Shown: positions 8,494 to 20,574 of the stretch, piece by piece | Layout of the letters: every line of letters begins with the position of its first letter | How positions within the stretch are numbered: the stretch's first letter is position 1 | Notes under the pieces: generated by a model | What the model was told of the DNA's origin: nothing | Seen by the model: only the letters and a program-made list of their open reading frames with translations | Databases searched by the model: none | From: Meghimatium bilineatum | Taxonomy: Eukaryota > Mollusca > Gastropoda > Stylommatophora > Philomycidae | Direction of reading: 5' to 3' | NCBI GenBank assembly: GCA_034231615.1 | Contig: CM067306.1 | Coordinates: 36,042,019 to 36,106,018, forward strand | DNA: 64,000 bases | Position numbers and translations under genes: made by a program

Positions 8494-9702
8494 GGTCCTA
8501 AAAAGGACCTTAATAAATAAGTTTTAAGAAAAGGATAACCTGAATCCTGACGACGTTAATTAACGTTATCGTAGTCAAATCTCGTCGTATCCTTCGCCTG
8601 TAGTGTTACTCACTGCATTCCCCAAATTGTTTAATCAATAACATTTGGGGGAACGCAGGCTTTATCTCTTCAAGGTGCGTGTCTTCTTAATTTTCTAGTG
8701 ATGAGGATTCAGATACGTCTTCAATTAAGACGACATGATGTTCTTCTTGCGATGAAATTTTGTCGCAGCCTCCTTCTCCTTGTCCTCCTCCTGGTACAGA
8801 TGATCTGGATACGTCGACGCTCATCGGACGCTAGTCTCAACAACAGATCTTAACGTGATCTGTGGTCGGAACCCGCACCATGGCTACTACTGTACGATTG
8901 CCGATTGAGTTTCCATAATCTTTGCTTTTTCCTAAGAGGGTTATATAAGGCTTCGACATCTTATAGCCACTGATAACTAGGCACTCTTTCTTCATAGATA
9001 GAGTGAAGCTTGTGGCATTGTGAACGAATATAAGACAAAGTTCGGTAGAAATACAGCACGTGTGTGCGTCTTTTACGCGGAACATCACTCCTGTATCTGA
9101 CTTTGTCTCAGATGATCTCGTGAAGTACCCGTCCATTCTAATATATGGTCGTTTATTTATAAATTCACGGTATCTGCATTTAGATGTCTTCTTTATTTTA
9201 GCACCTTTTGTCGATTTCAGACAGTTCCCCATTTTGATATTCTTCATTGGGGCCAATAAAATACACGAACCCAAATAATAATGATACATTTTTCGGATGT
9301 CACAGAGGACAGGAATTATTTGTGACAGACGACATGACTTTATTTTATGTTTTTTGAGATAGATACGTAATGCATTCATTCACTGAGATAGTTTTTCGTT
9401 CACTGAGATAGTTTTTCTTTCACTGAGATAGTTTTTCATTCACTGAGACAATTTTTCATTCAGTGAGATATGTTTTACATTCAGTGAGATATGTTTTACA
9501 TTCAGTGAGATCAATGCCGTCTTAACGCATAGGCCCATGTCCATTCTTGTTTTCGTCTCTCCATGTCCGAAGTCAGTGTCCATTCTTGTTTTCGTCTCTC
9601 CATGTCCGAAGCCAGTGTCTTTCACAGCCGTACTGTTACTACATTATAATTATTTATGCAAAACATGCTTAACAAAATTAAGAGGAAAGTAGTAAAATTG
9701 AT
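8494..9702. repeat. Satellite unit 8 (1209 bp, acidic ORF broken, middle ORF extended)
   Basis: 'gtcttcttaattttc' near 8684 puts a TAA stop in the acidic ORF. In contrast 'ccaataaaatac' (A for C near 9258) removes the usual upstream TGA, so the middle frame is open from an ATG at 9379 to 8837. Paired with the unit at 14539. Confidence 0.97.
8837..9379 (-). CDS. Hypothetical 180-codon ORF (longest satellite ORF)
   Basis: An ATG start gives MNALRIYLKKHKIKSCRLSQ, followed by about 23 residues and then the middle ORF described at 5207-5617. It exists because this unit reads TTATTGGCC where most units read TGATTGGCC. I do not recognise it. The same frame is open at 14882-15424 in the duplicated block. 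Whether the stop-free form is ancestral or a chance loss of a stop cannot be told from two copies that descend from one duplication. The acidic ORF downstream is broken in the same unit. Confidence 0.15.
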   Translation of the reverse strand: MNALRIYLKKHKIKSCRLSQIIPVLCDIRKMYHYYLGSCILLAPMKNIKMGNCLKSTKGAKIKKTSKCRYREFINKRPYIRMDGYFTRSSETKSDTGVMFRVKDAHTCCISTELCLIFVHNATSFTLSMKKECLVISGYKMSKPYITLLGKSKDYGNSIGNRTVVAMVRVPTTDHVKICC

Positions 9703-10931
9703 GGTCCTAAAAAGGACCTTAATAAATAAGTTTTAAGAAAAGGATAACCTGAATCCTGACGACGTTAATTAACGTTATCGTAGTCAAATCTCGTCGTATC
9801 CTTCGCCTGTAGTGTTACTCACTGCATTCCCCAAATTGTTTAATCAATAACATTTGGGGGAACGCAGGCTTTATCTCTTCAAGGTGCGTGTCCTCATCAT
9901 TTTCTAGTGATGAGGATTCAGATACGTCTTCAATTAAGACGACATGATGTTCTTCTTGCGATGAAATTTTGTCGCAGCCTCCTCCTTCTCCTTCTTCTGC
10001 TCCTGGTACAGATGATCTGGATACGTTGACGCTCATCGGACGCTAGTCTCAACCACAGTCTTAACGTGATCTGTGGTCGGAACCCGCACCACGGCTACTA
10101 CTATACGATTGCCGATCGAGTTTCCATAATCTATGCTTTCTCCTAAGAGGGTTATATAAGGCTTCGACATCTTATAGCCACTGATGACTAGGCACTCTTT
10201 CTTCATAGAGTGAAGCTTGTGGCATTGTGAACGAATATAAGAGAAAGTTTGGTAGAAATACAGCACGTGTGTGCGTCTTTTACGCGGTACATCACGCCTG
10301 TATCGGACTTTGTCTCAGATGATCTCATGAAGTACCCGTCCATTCTAATTTATGGTCATTTATTTATAAATTCACGGTATCTGCATTTAGATGTCTTCTT
10401 TATTTTAGCACCTTTCGTCGATTTCAAACAGTTCCCCATTTTGATATTCTTCATTGGGGCCAATCAAATACACGAACCCAAATAATAATGATACATTTAT
10501 CGGATGTCACAGAGGACAGGAATTATTTGTGACAGACGACGTGACTTTATTTAATGTTTTTTTAGATAGATACGTAATGCATTCATTCACTGAGATAGTT
10601 TTTCGTTCACTGAGATAGTTTTTCTTTCACTGAGATAGTTTTTCATTCACTGAGACAATTTTTCATTCAGTGAGATATGTTTTCCATTCAGTGAGATATG
10701 TTTTACATTCAGTGAGATATGTTTTACATTCAGTGAGATCAATGCCGTCTTAACGCATAGGCCCATGTCCATTCTTGTTTTCGTCTCTCCATGTCCGAAG
10801 TCAGTGTCCATTCTTGTTTTCGTCTCTCCATGTCCGAAGCCAGTGTATTTCACAGCCGTACTGTTACTACATTATAATTATTTATTTAAAAACATGCTTA
10901 ACAAAATTAAGAGGAAAGTAGTAAAATTGAT
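9703..10931. repeat. Satellite unit 9 (1229 bp, type B)
   Basis: Acidic ORF 9815-10036 (MSVNV, PGAEEG). The upstream frame 10033-10266 overlaps it by ATGA but itself begins with CTG. Private changes: 'tttaatgtttttttagatag', 'agtgtatttcac' and 'tttatttaaaaacatgc' in the linker. Confidence 0.97.
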
Positions 10932-12140
10932 GGTCCTAAAAAGGACCTTAATAAATAAGTTTTAAGAAAAGGATAACCTGAATCCTGACGACGTTAATTA
11001 ACGTTATCGTAGTCAAATCTCGTCGTATCCTTCGCCTGTAGTGTTACTCACTGCATTCCCCAAATTGTTTAATCAATAACATTTGGGGGAACGCAGGCTT
11101 TATCTCTTCAAGGTGCGTGTCCTCATCATTTTCTAGTGATGAGGATTCAGATACGTCTTCAATTAAGACGACATGATGTTCTTCTTGCGATGAAATTTTG
11201 TCGCATCCTCCTTCTCCTTCTCCTCCTCCTGGTACAGATGATCTGGATACGTCGACGCTCATCGGACGCTAGTCTCAACAACAGATCTTAACGTGATCTT
11301 TGGTTGGAACCCGCACCATGGCTACTACTGTACGATTGCCGATTGAGTTTCCATAATCTTTGCTTTTTCCTAAGAGGGTTATATAAGGCTTCGACATCTT
11401 ATAGCCACTGATGACTAGGCACTCTTTCTTCATAGATAGAGTGAAGCTTGTGGCATTGTGAACGAATATAAGACAAAGTTCGGTAGAAATACAGCACGTG
11501 TGTGCGTCTTTTACGCGGAACATCACGCCTGTATCTGACTTTGTCTCAGATGATCTCGTGAAGTACCCGTCCATTCTAATATATGGTCGTTTATTTATAA
11601 ATTCATGGTATCTGCATTTAGATGTCTTCTTTATTTTAGCACCTTTTGTCGATTTCAGACAGTTCCCCATTTTGATATTCTTCATTGGGGCCAATCAAAT
11701 ACACGAACCCAAATAATAATGATACATTTTTCGGATGTCACAGAGGACAGGAATTATTTGTGACAGACGACATGACTTTATTTAATGTTTTTTGAGATAG
11801 ATACGTAATGCATTCATTCACTGAGATAGTTTTTCGTTCACTGAGATAGTTTTTCTTTCACTGAGATAGTTTTTCATTCACTGAGACAATTTTTCATTCC
11901 GTGAGATATGTTTTACATTCAGTGAGATATGTTTTACATTCAGTGAGATCAATGCCGTCTTAACGCATAGGCCCATGTCCATTCTTGTTTTCGTCTCTCC
12001 ATGTCCGAAGTCAGTGTCCATTCTTGTTTTCGTCTCTCCATGTCCGAAGCCAGTGTCTTTCACAGCCGTACTGTTACTACATTATAATTATTTATGCAAA
12101 ACATGCTTAACAAAATTAAGAGGAAAGTAGTAAAATTGAT
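10932..12140. repeat. Satellite unit 10 (1209 bp, mostly type A)
   Basis: Acidic ORF 11044-11262; middle ORF 11275-11694. Diagnostic 'gtgatctttggttgg' at about 11293, shared later with the first unit of the trimer HOR. Contains 'catcacgcc', a type-B base in a type-A background. Confidence 0.97.
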
Positions 12141-13349
12141 GGTCCTAAAAAGGACCTTAATAAATAAGTTTTAAGAAAAGGATAACCTGAATCCCGACGA
12201 CGTTAATTAACGTTATCGTAGTCAAATCTCGTCGTACCCTTCGCCTGTAGTGTTACTCACTGCATTCCCCAAATTGTTTAATCAATAACATTTGGGGGAA
12301 CGCAGGCTTTATCTCTTCAAGGTGCGTGTCCTCATCATTTTCTAGTGATGAGGATTCAGATACGTCTTCAATTAAGACGACATGATGTTCTTCTTGCGAT
12401 GAAATTTTGTCGCAGCCTCCTTCTCCTTGTCCTCCTCCTGGTACAGATGATCTGGATACGTCGATGCTCATCGGACGCTAGTCTCAACAACAGATCTTAA
12501 CGTGATCTGTGGTCGGAACCCGCACCATGGCTACTACTGTACGATTGCCGATTGAGTTTCCATAATCTTTGCTTTTTCCTAAGAGGGTTATATAAGGCTT
12601 CGACATCTTATAGCCACTGATGACTAGGCACTCTTTCTTCATAGATAGAGTGAAGCTTGTGGCATTGTGAACGAATATAAGACAAAGTTCGGTAGAAATA
12701 CAGCACGTGTGTGCGTCTTTTACGCGGAACATCACTCCTGTATCTGACTTTGTCTCTGATGATCTCGTGAAGTACCCGTCCATTCTAATATATGGTCGTT
12801 TATTTATAAATTCACGGTATCTGCATTTAGATGTCTTCTTTATTTTAGCACCTTTTGTCGATTTCAGACAGTTCCCCATTTTGATATTCTTCATTGGGGC
12901 CAATCAAATACACGAACCCAAATAATAATGATACATTTTTCGGATGTCACAGAGGACAGGAATTATTTGTGACAGACGACATGACTTTATTTTATGTTTT
13001 TTGAGATAGATACGTAATGCATTCATTCACTGAGATAGTTTTTCGTTCACTGAGATAGTTTTTCTTTCACTGAGATAGTTTTTCATTCACTGAGACAATT
13101 TTTCATTCAGTGAGATATGTTTTACATTCAGTGAGATATGTTTTACATTCAGTGAGATCAATGCCGTCTTAACGCATAGGCCCATGTCCATTCTTGTTTT
13201 CGTCTCTCCATGTCCGAAGTCAGTGTCCATTCTTGTTTTCGTCTCTCCATGTCCGAAGCCAGTGTCTTTCACAGCCGTACTGTTACTACATTATAATTAT
13301 TTATGCAAAACATGCTTAACAAAATTAAGAGGAAAGTAGTAAAATTGAT
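12141..13349. repeat. Satellite unit 11 (1209 bp, type A)
   Basis: Acidic ORF 12253-12471 (MSID, GGGQGEGG); middle ORF 12484-12903. Diagnostic 'gaatcccgacg' and 'gtctctgatgatc'. Near-copy of the unit at 16951. Confidence 0.97.
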
Positions 13350-14538
13350 GGTCCTAAAAAGGACCTTAATAAATAAGTTTTAAAAAAAGGATAACCTGAA
13401 TCCTGACGACGTTAATTAACGTTATCGTAGTCAAATCTCGTCGTACCCTTCGCCTGTAGTGTTACTCACTGCATTCCCCAAATTGTTTAATCAATAACAT
13501 TTGGGGGAACGCAGGCTTTATCTCTTCAAGGTGCGTGTCCTCATCATTTTCTAGTGATGAGGATTCAGATACGTCTTCAATTAAGACGACACGATGTTCT
13601 TCTTGCGATGAAATTTTGTCGCAGCCTCCTCCTTCTCCTTCTTCTCCTCCTGGTACAGATGATCTGGATACGTCGACGCTCATCGGACGCTAGTCTCAAC
13701 CACAGTCTTAACGTGATCTGTGGTCGGAACCCGCACCATGGCTACTACTATACGATTGCCGATCGAGTTTCCATAATCTATGCTTTTTCCTAAGAGGGTT
13801 ATATAAGGCTTCGACATCTTATAGCCACTGATGACTAGGCACTCTTTCTTCATAGAGTGAAGCTTGTGGCATTGTGAACGAATATAAGAGAAAGTTTGGT
13901 AGAAATACAGCACGTGTGTGCGTCTTTTACGCGGTACATCACGCCTGTATCGGACTTTGTCTCAGATGATCTCATGAAGTACCTGTCCATTCTAATTTAT
14001 GGTCATTTATTTATAAATTCATGGTATCTGCATTTAGATGTCTTCTTTATTTTAGCACCTTTCGTCGATTTCAAACAGTTCCCCATTTTGATATTCTTCA
14101 TTGGGGCCAATCAAATACACGAACCCAAATAATAATGATACATTTATCGGATGTCATAGAGGACAGGAATTATTTGTGACAGACGACGTGACTTTATTTT
14201 ATGTTTTTTGAGATAGATACGTAATGCATTCATTCACTGAGATAGTTTTTCGTTCACTGAGATAGTTTTTCTTTCACTGAGATAGTTTTTCATTCACTGA
14301 GACAATTTTTCATTCAGTGAGATATGTTTTCCATTCAGTGAGATATGTTTTACATTCAGTGAGATATGTTTTACATTCAGTGAGATCAATGCCGTCTTAA
14401 CGCATAGGCCCATGTCCATTCTTGTTTTCGTCTCTCCATGTCCGAAGCCAGTGTCTTTCACAGCCGTACTGTTACTACATTATAATTATTTATGCAAAAC
14501 ATGCTTAACAAAATTAAGAGGAAAGTAGTAAAATTGAT
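13350..14538. repeat. Satellite unit 12 (1189 bp, copy of unit 7)
   Basis: Single 39-bp element and the EEHR acidic ORF at 13462-13683, as in unit 7. Differs by 'accatggc' versus 'accacggc' near 13738 and by a shorter A-run after the hairpin. Confidence 0.97.
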
Positions 14539-15747
14539 GGTCCTAAAAAGGACCTTAATAAATAAGTTTTAAGAAAAGGATAACCTGAATCCTGACGACG
14601 TTAATTAACGTTATCGTAGTCAAATCTCGTCGTATCCTTCGCCTGTAGTGTTACTCACTGCATTCCCCAAATTGTTTAATCAATAACATTTGGGGGAACG
14701 CAGGCTTTATCTCTTCAAGGTGCGTGTCCTCTTAATTTTCTAGTGATGAGGATTCAGATACGTCTTCAATTAAGACGACATGATGTTCTTCTTGCGATGA
14801 AATTTTGTCGCAGCCTCCTTCTCCTTGTCCTCCTCCTGGTACAGATGATCTGGATACGTCGACGCTCATCGGACGCTAGTCTCAACAACAGATCTTAACG
14901 TGATCTGTGGTCGGAACCCGCACCATGGCTACTACTGTACGATTGCCGATTGAGTTTCCATAATCTTTGCTTTTTCCTAAGAGGGTTATATAAGGCTTCG
15001 ACATCTTATAGCCACTGATAACTAGGCACTCTTTCTTCATAGATAGAGTGAAGCTTGTGGCATTGTGAACGAATATAAGACAAAGTTCGGTAGAAATACA
15101 GCACGTGTGTGCGTCTTTTACGCGGAACATCACTCCTGTATCTGACTTTGTCTCAGATGATCTCGTGAAGTACCCGTCCATTCTAATATATGGTCGTTTA
15201 TTTATAAATTCACGGTATCTGCATTTAGATGTCTTCTTTATTTTAGCACCTTTTGTCGATTTCAGACAGTTCCCCATTTTGATATTCTTCATTGGGGCCA
15301 ATAAAATACACGAACCCAAATAATAATGATACATTTTTCGGATGTCACAGAGGACAGGAATTATTTGTGACAGACGACATGACTTTATTTTATGTTTTTT
15401 GAGATAGATACGTAATGCATTCATTCACTGAGATAGTTTTTCGTTCACTGAGATAGTTTTTCTTTCACTGAGATAGTTTTTCATTCACTGAGACAATTTT
15501 TCATTCAGTGAGATATGTTTTACATTCAGTGAGATATGTTTTACATTCAGTGAGATCAATGCCGTCTTAACGCATAGGCCCATGTCCATTCTTGTTTTCG
15601 TCTCTCCATGTCCGAAGTCAGTGTCCATTCTTGTTTTCGTCTCTCCATGTCCGAAGCCAGTGTCTTTCACAGCCGTACTGTTACTACATTATAATTATTT
15701 ATGCAAAACATGCTTAACAAAATTAAGAGGAAAGTAGTAAAATTGAT
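14539..15747. repeat. Satellite unit 13 (1209 bp, copy of unit 8)
   Basis: Has the same TAA in the acidic ORF ('gtcctcttaattttc') and the same open 180-codon minus-strand frame, 14882-15424, encoding the same protein as 8837-9379. Confidence 0.97.
14882..15424 (-). CDS. Hypothetical 180-codon ORF, second copy
   Basis: The predicted protein matches the copy at 8837-9379 throughout, ATG start included. Its preservation may only reflect the recent block duplication. No function is recognised. Confidence 0.15.
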   Translation of the reverse strand: MNALRIYLKKHKIKSCRLSQIIPVLCDIRKMYHYYLGSCILLAPMKNIKMGNCLKSTKGAKIKKTSKCRYREFINKRPYIRMDGYFTRSSETKSDTGVMFRVKDAHTCCISTELCLIFVHNATSFTLSMKKECLVISGYKMSKPYITLLGKSKDYGNSIGNRTVVAMVRVPTTDHVKICC

Positions 15748-16950
15748 GGTCCTAAAAAGGACCTTAATAAATAAGTTTTAAAAAAAGGATAACCTGAATC
15801 CTGACGACGTTAATTAACGTTATCGTAGTCAAATCTCGTCGTACCCTTCGCCTGTAGTGTTACTGCATTCCCCAAATTGTTTAATCAATAACATTTGGGG
15901 GAACGCAGGCTTTATCTCTTCAAGGTGCGTGTCCTCATCATTTTCTAGTGATGAGGATTCAGATACGTCTTCAATTAAGACGACATGATGTTCTTCTTGC
16001 GATGAAATTTTGTCGCAGCCTCCTCCTTCTCCTTCTTCTGCTCCTGGTACAGATGATCTGGATACGTTGACGCTCATCGGACGCTAGTCTCAACCACAGT
16101 CTTAACGTGATCTGTGGTCGGAACCCGCACCACGGCTACTACTATACGATTGCCGATCGAGTTTCCATAATCTATGGTTTCTCCTAAGAGGGTTATATAA
16201 GGCTTCGACATCTTATAGCCACTGATGACTAGGCACTCTTTCTTCATAGAGTGAAGCTTGTGGCATTGTGAACGAATATAAGAGAAAGTTTGGTAGAAAT
16301 ACAGCACGTGTGTGCGTCTTTTACGCGGTACATCACGCCTGTATCGGACTTTGTCTCAGATGATCTCATGAAGTACCCGTCCATTCTAATTTATGGTCAT
16401 TTATTTATAAATTCACGGTATCTGCATTTAGATGTCTTCTTTATTTTAGCACCTTTCGTCGATTTCAAACAGTTCCCCATTTTGATATTCTTCATTGGGG
16501 CCAATCAAATACACGAACCCAAATAATAATGATACATTTATCGGATGTCACAGAGGACAGGAATTATTTGTGACAGACGACGTGACTTTATTTAATGTTT
16601 TTTTAGATAGATACGTAATGCATTCATTCACTGAGATAGTTTTTCGTTCACTGAGATAGTTTTTCTTTCACTGAGATAGTTTTTCATTCACTGAGACAAT
16701 TTTTCATTCCGTGAGATATGTTTTACATTCAGTGAGATATGTTTTACATTCAGTGAGATCAATGCCGTCTTAACGCATAGGCCCATGTCCATTCTTGTTT
16801 TCGTCTCTCCATGTCCGAAGTCAGTGTCCATTCTTGTTTTCGTCTCTCCATGTCCGAAGCCAGTGTCTTTCACAGCCGTACTGTTACTACATTATAATTA
16901 TTTATGCAAAACATGCTTAACAAAATTAAGAGGAAAGTAGTAAAATTGAT
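15748..16950. repeat. Satellite unit 14 (1203 bp, hybrid of units 9 and 10)
   Basis: A 4-bp deletion ('gttactgcattcc') near 15862 shifts the end of the acidic ORF (15829-16077) to an NTTGEGYDEI tail. The left part matches unit 9, the minisatellite matches unit 10. Confidence 0.95.
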
Positions 16951-18159
16951 GGTCCTAAAAAGGACCTTAATAAATAAGTTTTAAGAAAAGGATAACCTGA
17001 ATCCCGACGACGTTAATTAACGTTATCGTAGTCAAATCTCGTCGTACCCTTCGCCTGTAGTGTTACTCACTGCATTCCCCAAATTGTTTAATCAATAACA
17101 TTTGGGGGAACGCAGGCTTTATCTCTTCAAGGTGCGTGTCCTCATCATTTTCTAGTGATGAGGATTCAGATACGTCTTCAATTAAGACGACATGATGTTC
17201 TTCTTGCGATGAAATTTTGTCGCAGCCTCCTTCTCCTTGTCCTCCTCCTGGTACAGATGATCTGGATACCTCGATGCTCATCGGACGCTAGTCTCAACAA
17301 CAGATCTTAACGTGATCTGTGGTCGGAACCCGCACCATGGCTACTACTGTACGATTGCCGATTGAGTTTCCATAATCTTTGCTTTTTCCTAAGAGGGTTA
17401 TATAAGGCTTCGACATCTTATAGCCACTGATGACTAGGCACTCTTTCTTCATAGATAGAGTGAAGCTTGTGGCATTGTGAACGAATATAAGACAAAGTTC
17501 GGTAGAAATACAGCACGTGTGTGCGTCTTTTACGCGGAACATCACTCCTGTATCTGACTTTGTCTCTGATGATCTCGTGAAGTACCCGTCCATTCTAATA
17601 TATGGTCGTTTATTTATAAATTCACGGTATCTGCATTTAGATGTCTTCTTTATTTTAGCACCTTTTGTCGATTTCAGACAGTTCCCCATTTTGATATTCT
17701 TCATTGGGGCCAATCAAATACACGAACCCAAATAATAATGATACATTTTTCGGATGTCACAGAGGACAGGAATTATTTGTGACAGACGACATGACTTTAT
17801 TTTATGTTTTTTGAGATAGATACGTAATGCATTCATTCACTGAGATAGTTTTTCGTTCACTGAGATAGTTTTTCTTTCACTGAGATAGTTTTTCATTCAC
17901 TGAGACAATTTTTCATTCAGTGAGATATGTTTTACATTCAGTGAGATATGTTTTACATTCAGTGAGATCAATGCCGTCTTAACGCATAGGCCCATGTCCA
18001 TTCTTGTTTTCGTCTCTCCATGTCCGAAGTCAGTGTCCATTCTTGTTTTTGTCTCTCCATGTCCGAAGCCAGTGTCTTTCACAGCCGTACTGTTACTACA
18101 TTATAATTATTTATGCAAAACATGCTTAACAAAATTAAGAGGAAAGTAGTAAAATTGAT
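16951..18159. repeat. Satellite unit 15 (1209 bp, copy of unit 11)
   Basis: Acidic ORF 17063-17281 (MSIE from 'gatacctcgatg'); middle ORF 17294-17713. The second 39-bp copy has 'tttttgtctc'. Confidence 0.97.
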
Positions 18160-19387
18160 GGTCCTAAAAAGGACCTTAATAAATAAGTTTTAAAAAAAGG
18201 ATAACCTGAATCCTGACGACGTTAATTAACGTTATCGTAGTCAAATCTCGTCGTACCCTTCGCCTGTAGTGTTACTCACTGCATTCCCCAAATTGTTTAA
18301 TCAATAACATTTGGGGGAACGCAGGCTTTATCTCTTCAAGGTGCGTGTCCTCATCATTTTCTAGTGATGAGGATTCAGATACGTCTTCAATTAAGACGAC
18401 ATGATGTTCTTCTTGCGATGAAATTTTGTCGCAGCCTCCTCCTTCTCCTTCTTCTCCTCCTGGTACAGATGATCTGGATACGTTGACGCTCATCGGACGC
18501 TAGTCTCAACCACAGTCTTAACGTGATCTGTGGTCGGAACCCGCACCACGGCTACTACTATACGATTGCCGATCGAGTTTCCATAATCTATGCTTTTTCC
18601 TAAGAGGGTTATATAAGGCTTCGACATCTTATAGCCACTGATGACTAGGCACTCTTTCTTCATAGAGTGAAGCTTGTGGCATTGTGAACGAATATAAGAG
18701 AAAGTTCGGTAGAAATACAGCACGTGTGTGCGTCTTTTACGGGGTACATCACGCCTGTATCGGACTTTGTCTCAGATGATCTCATGAAGTACCCGTCCAT
18801 TCTAATTTATGGTCATTTATTTATAAATTCACGGTATCTGCATTTAGATGTCTTCTTTATTTTAGCACCTTTCGTCGATTTCAAACAGTTCCCCATTTTG
18901 ATATTCTTCATTGGGGCCAATCAAATACACGAACCCAAATAATAATGATACATTTATCGGATGTCACAGAGGACAGGAATTATTTGTGACAGACGACGTG
19001 ACTTTATTTTATGTTTTTTGAGATAGATACGTAATGCATTCATTCACTGAGATAGTTTTTCGTTCACTGAGATAGTTTTTCTTTCACTGAGATAGTTTTT
19101 CATTCACTGAGACAATTTTTCATTCAGTGAGATATGTTTTCCATTCAGTGAGATATGTTTTACATTCAGTGAGATATGTTTTACATTCAGTGAGATCAAT
19201 GCCGTCTTAACGCATAGGCCCATGTCCATTCTTGTTTTCGTCTCTCCATGTCCGAAGTCAGTGTCAATTCTTGTTTTCGTCTCTCCATGTCCGAAGCCAG
19301 TGTCTTTCACAGCCGTACTGTTACTACATTATAATTATTTATGCAAAACATGCTTAACAAAATTAAGAGGAAAGTAGTAAAATTGAT
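18160..19387. repeat. Satellite unit 16 (1228 bp, type B)
   Basis: Acidic ORF 18272-18493 (MSVNV, PGGEEG) with an ATGA-overlapping upstream frame 18490-18723. Private 'tttacggggtac' near 18738 and 'tgtcaattc' in the second 39-bp copy; the latter is shared with the third unit of the trimer HOR. Confidence 0.97.
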
Positions 19388-20574
19388 GGTCCTAAAAAGG
19401 ACCTTAATAAATAAGTTTTAAGAAAAGGATAACCTGAATCCTGACGACGTTAATTAACGTTATCGTAGTCAAATCTCGTCGTATCCTTCGCCTGTAGTGT
19501 TACTCACTGCATTCCCCAAATTGTTTAATCAATAACATTTGGGGGAACGCAGGCTTTATCTCTTCAAGGTGCGTGTCCTCATCATTTTCTAGTGATGAGG
19601 ATTCAGATACGTCTTCAATTAAGACGACATGATGTTCTTCTTGCGATGAAATTTTGTCGCATCCTCCTTCTCCTTCTCCTCCTCCTGGTACAGATGATCT
19701 GGATACGTCGACGCTCATCGGACGCTAGTCTCAACCACAGTCTTAACGTGATCTTTGGTTGGAACCCGCACCATGGCTACTACTGTACGATTGCCGATTG
19801 AGTTTCCATAATCTTTGCTTTTTCCTAAGAGGGTTATATAAGGCTTCGACATCTTATAGCCACTGATGACTAGGCACTCTTTCTTCATAGATAGAGTGAA
19901 GCTTGTGGCATTGTGAACGAATATAAGACAAAGTTCGGTAGAAATACAGCACGTGTGTGCGTCTTTTACGCGGAACATCACTCCTGTATCTGACTTTGTC
20001 TCAGATGATCTCGTGAAGTACCCGTCCATTCTAATATATGGTCGTTCATTTATAAATTCATGGTATCTGCATTTAGATGTCTTCTTTATTTTAGCACCTT
20101 TTGTCGATTTCAGACAGTTCCCCATTTTGATATTCTTCATTGGGGCCAATCAAATACACGAACCCAAATAATAATGATACATTTTTCGGATGTCACAGAG
20201 GACAGGAATTATTTGTGACAGACGACATGACTTTATTTTATGTTTTTTGAGATAGATACGTAATGCATTCATTCACTGAGATAGTTTTTCGTTCACTGAG
20301 ATAGTTTTTCTTTCACTGAGATAGTTTTTCATTCACTGAGACAATTTTACATTCAGTGAGATATGTTTTACATTCAGTGAGATCAATGCCGTCTTAACGC
20401 ATAGGCCCATGTCCATTCTTGTTTTCGTCTCTCCATGTCCGAAGTCAGTGTCCATTCTTGTTTTTGTCTCTCCATGTCCGAAGCCAGTGTCTTTCACAGC
20501 CGTACTGTTACTACATTATAATTATTTATGCAAAACATGCTTAACAAAATTAAGAGGAAAGTAGTAAAATTGAT
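19388..20574. repeat. Satellite unit 17 (1187 bp, HOR position 1)
   Basis: A/B mosaic: type-B 'ccacagtct' joins directly to type-A sequence. The middle frame therefore runs 144 codons (19715-20149) and overlaps the acidic ORF (19500-19718) by ATGA. Confidence 0.97.

Larger units (their letters stand above)
7305..13349. repeat. Five-unit segmental block, copy 1
   Basis: Units of 1189, 1209, 1229, 1209 and 1209 bp. The same ordered set of diagnostic variants recurs at 13350-18159: single 39-bp element with EEHR, TAA in the acidic ORF with the 180-codon middle ORF, MSVNV with PGAEEG, and MSI with GGGQGEGG. This shows a tandem duplication of about 6 kb. Confidence 0.85.
13350..18159. repeat. Five-unit segmental block, copy 2 (one unit lost)
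   Basis: Units of 1189, 1209, 1203 and 1209 bp match units 7, 8, a 9/10 hybrid, and 11. The 15748 unit begins like unit 9 (MSVNV, PGAEEG) and ends like unit 10 (CCGTGAGATATG minisatellite with two 21-bp copies). This is the product expected from unequal exchange deleting one unit. Confidence 0.85.
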
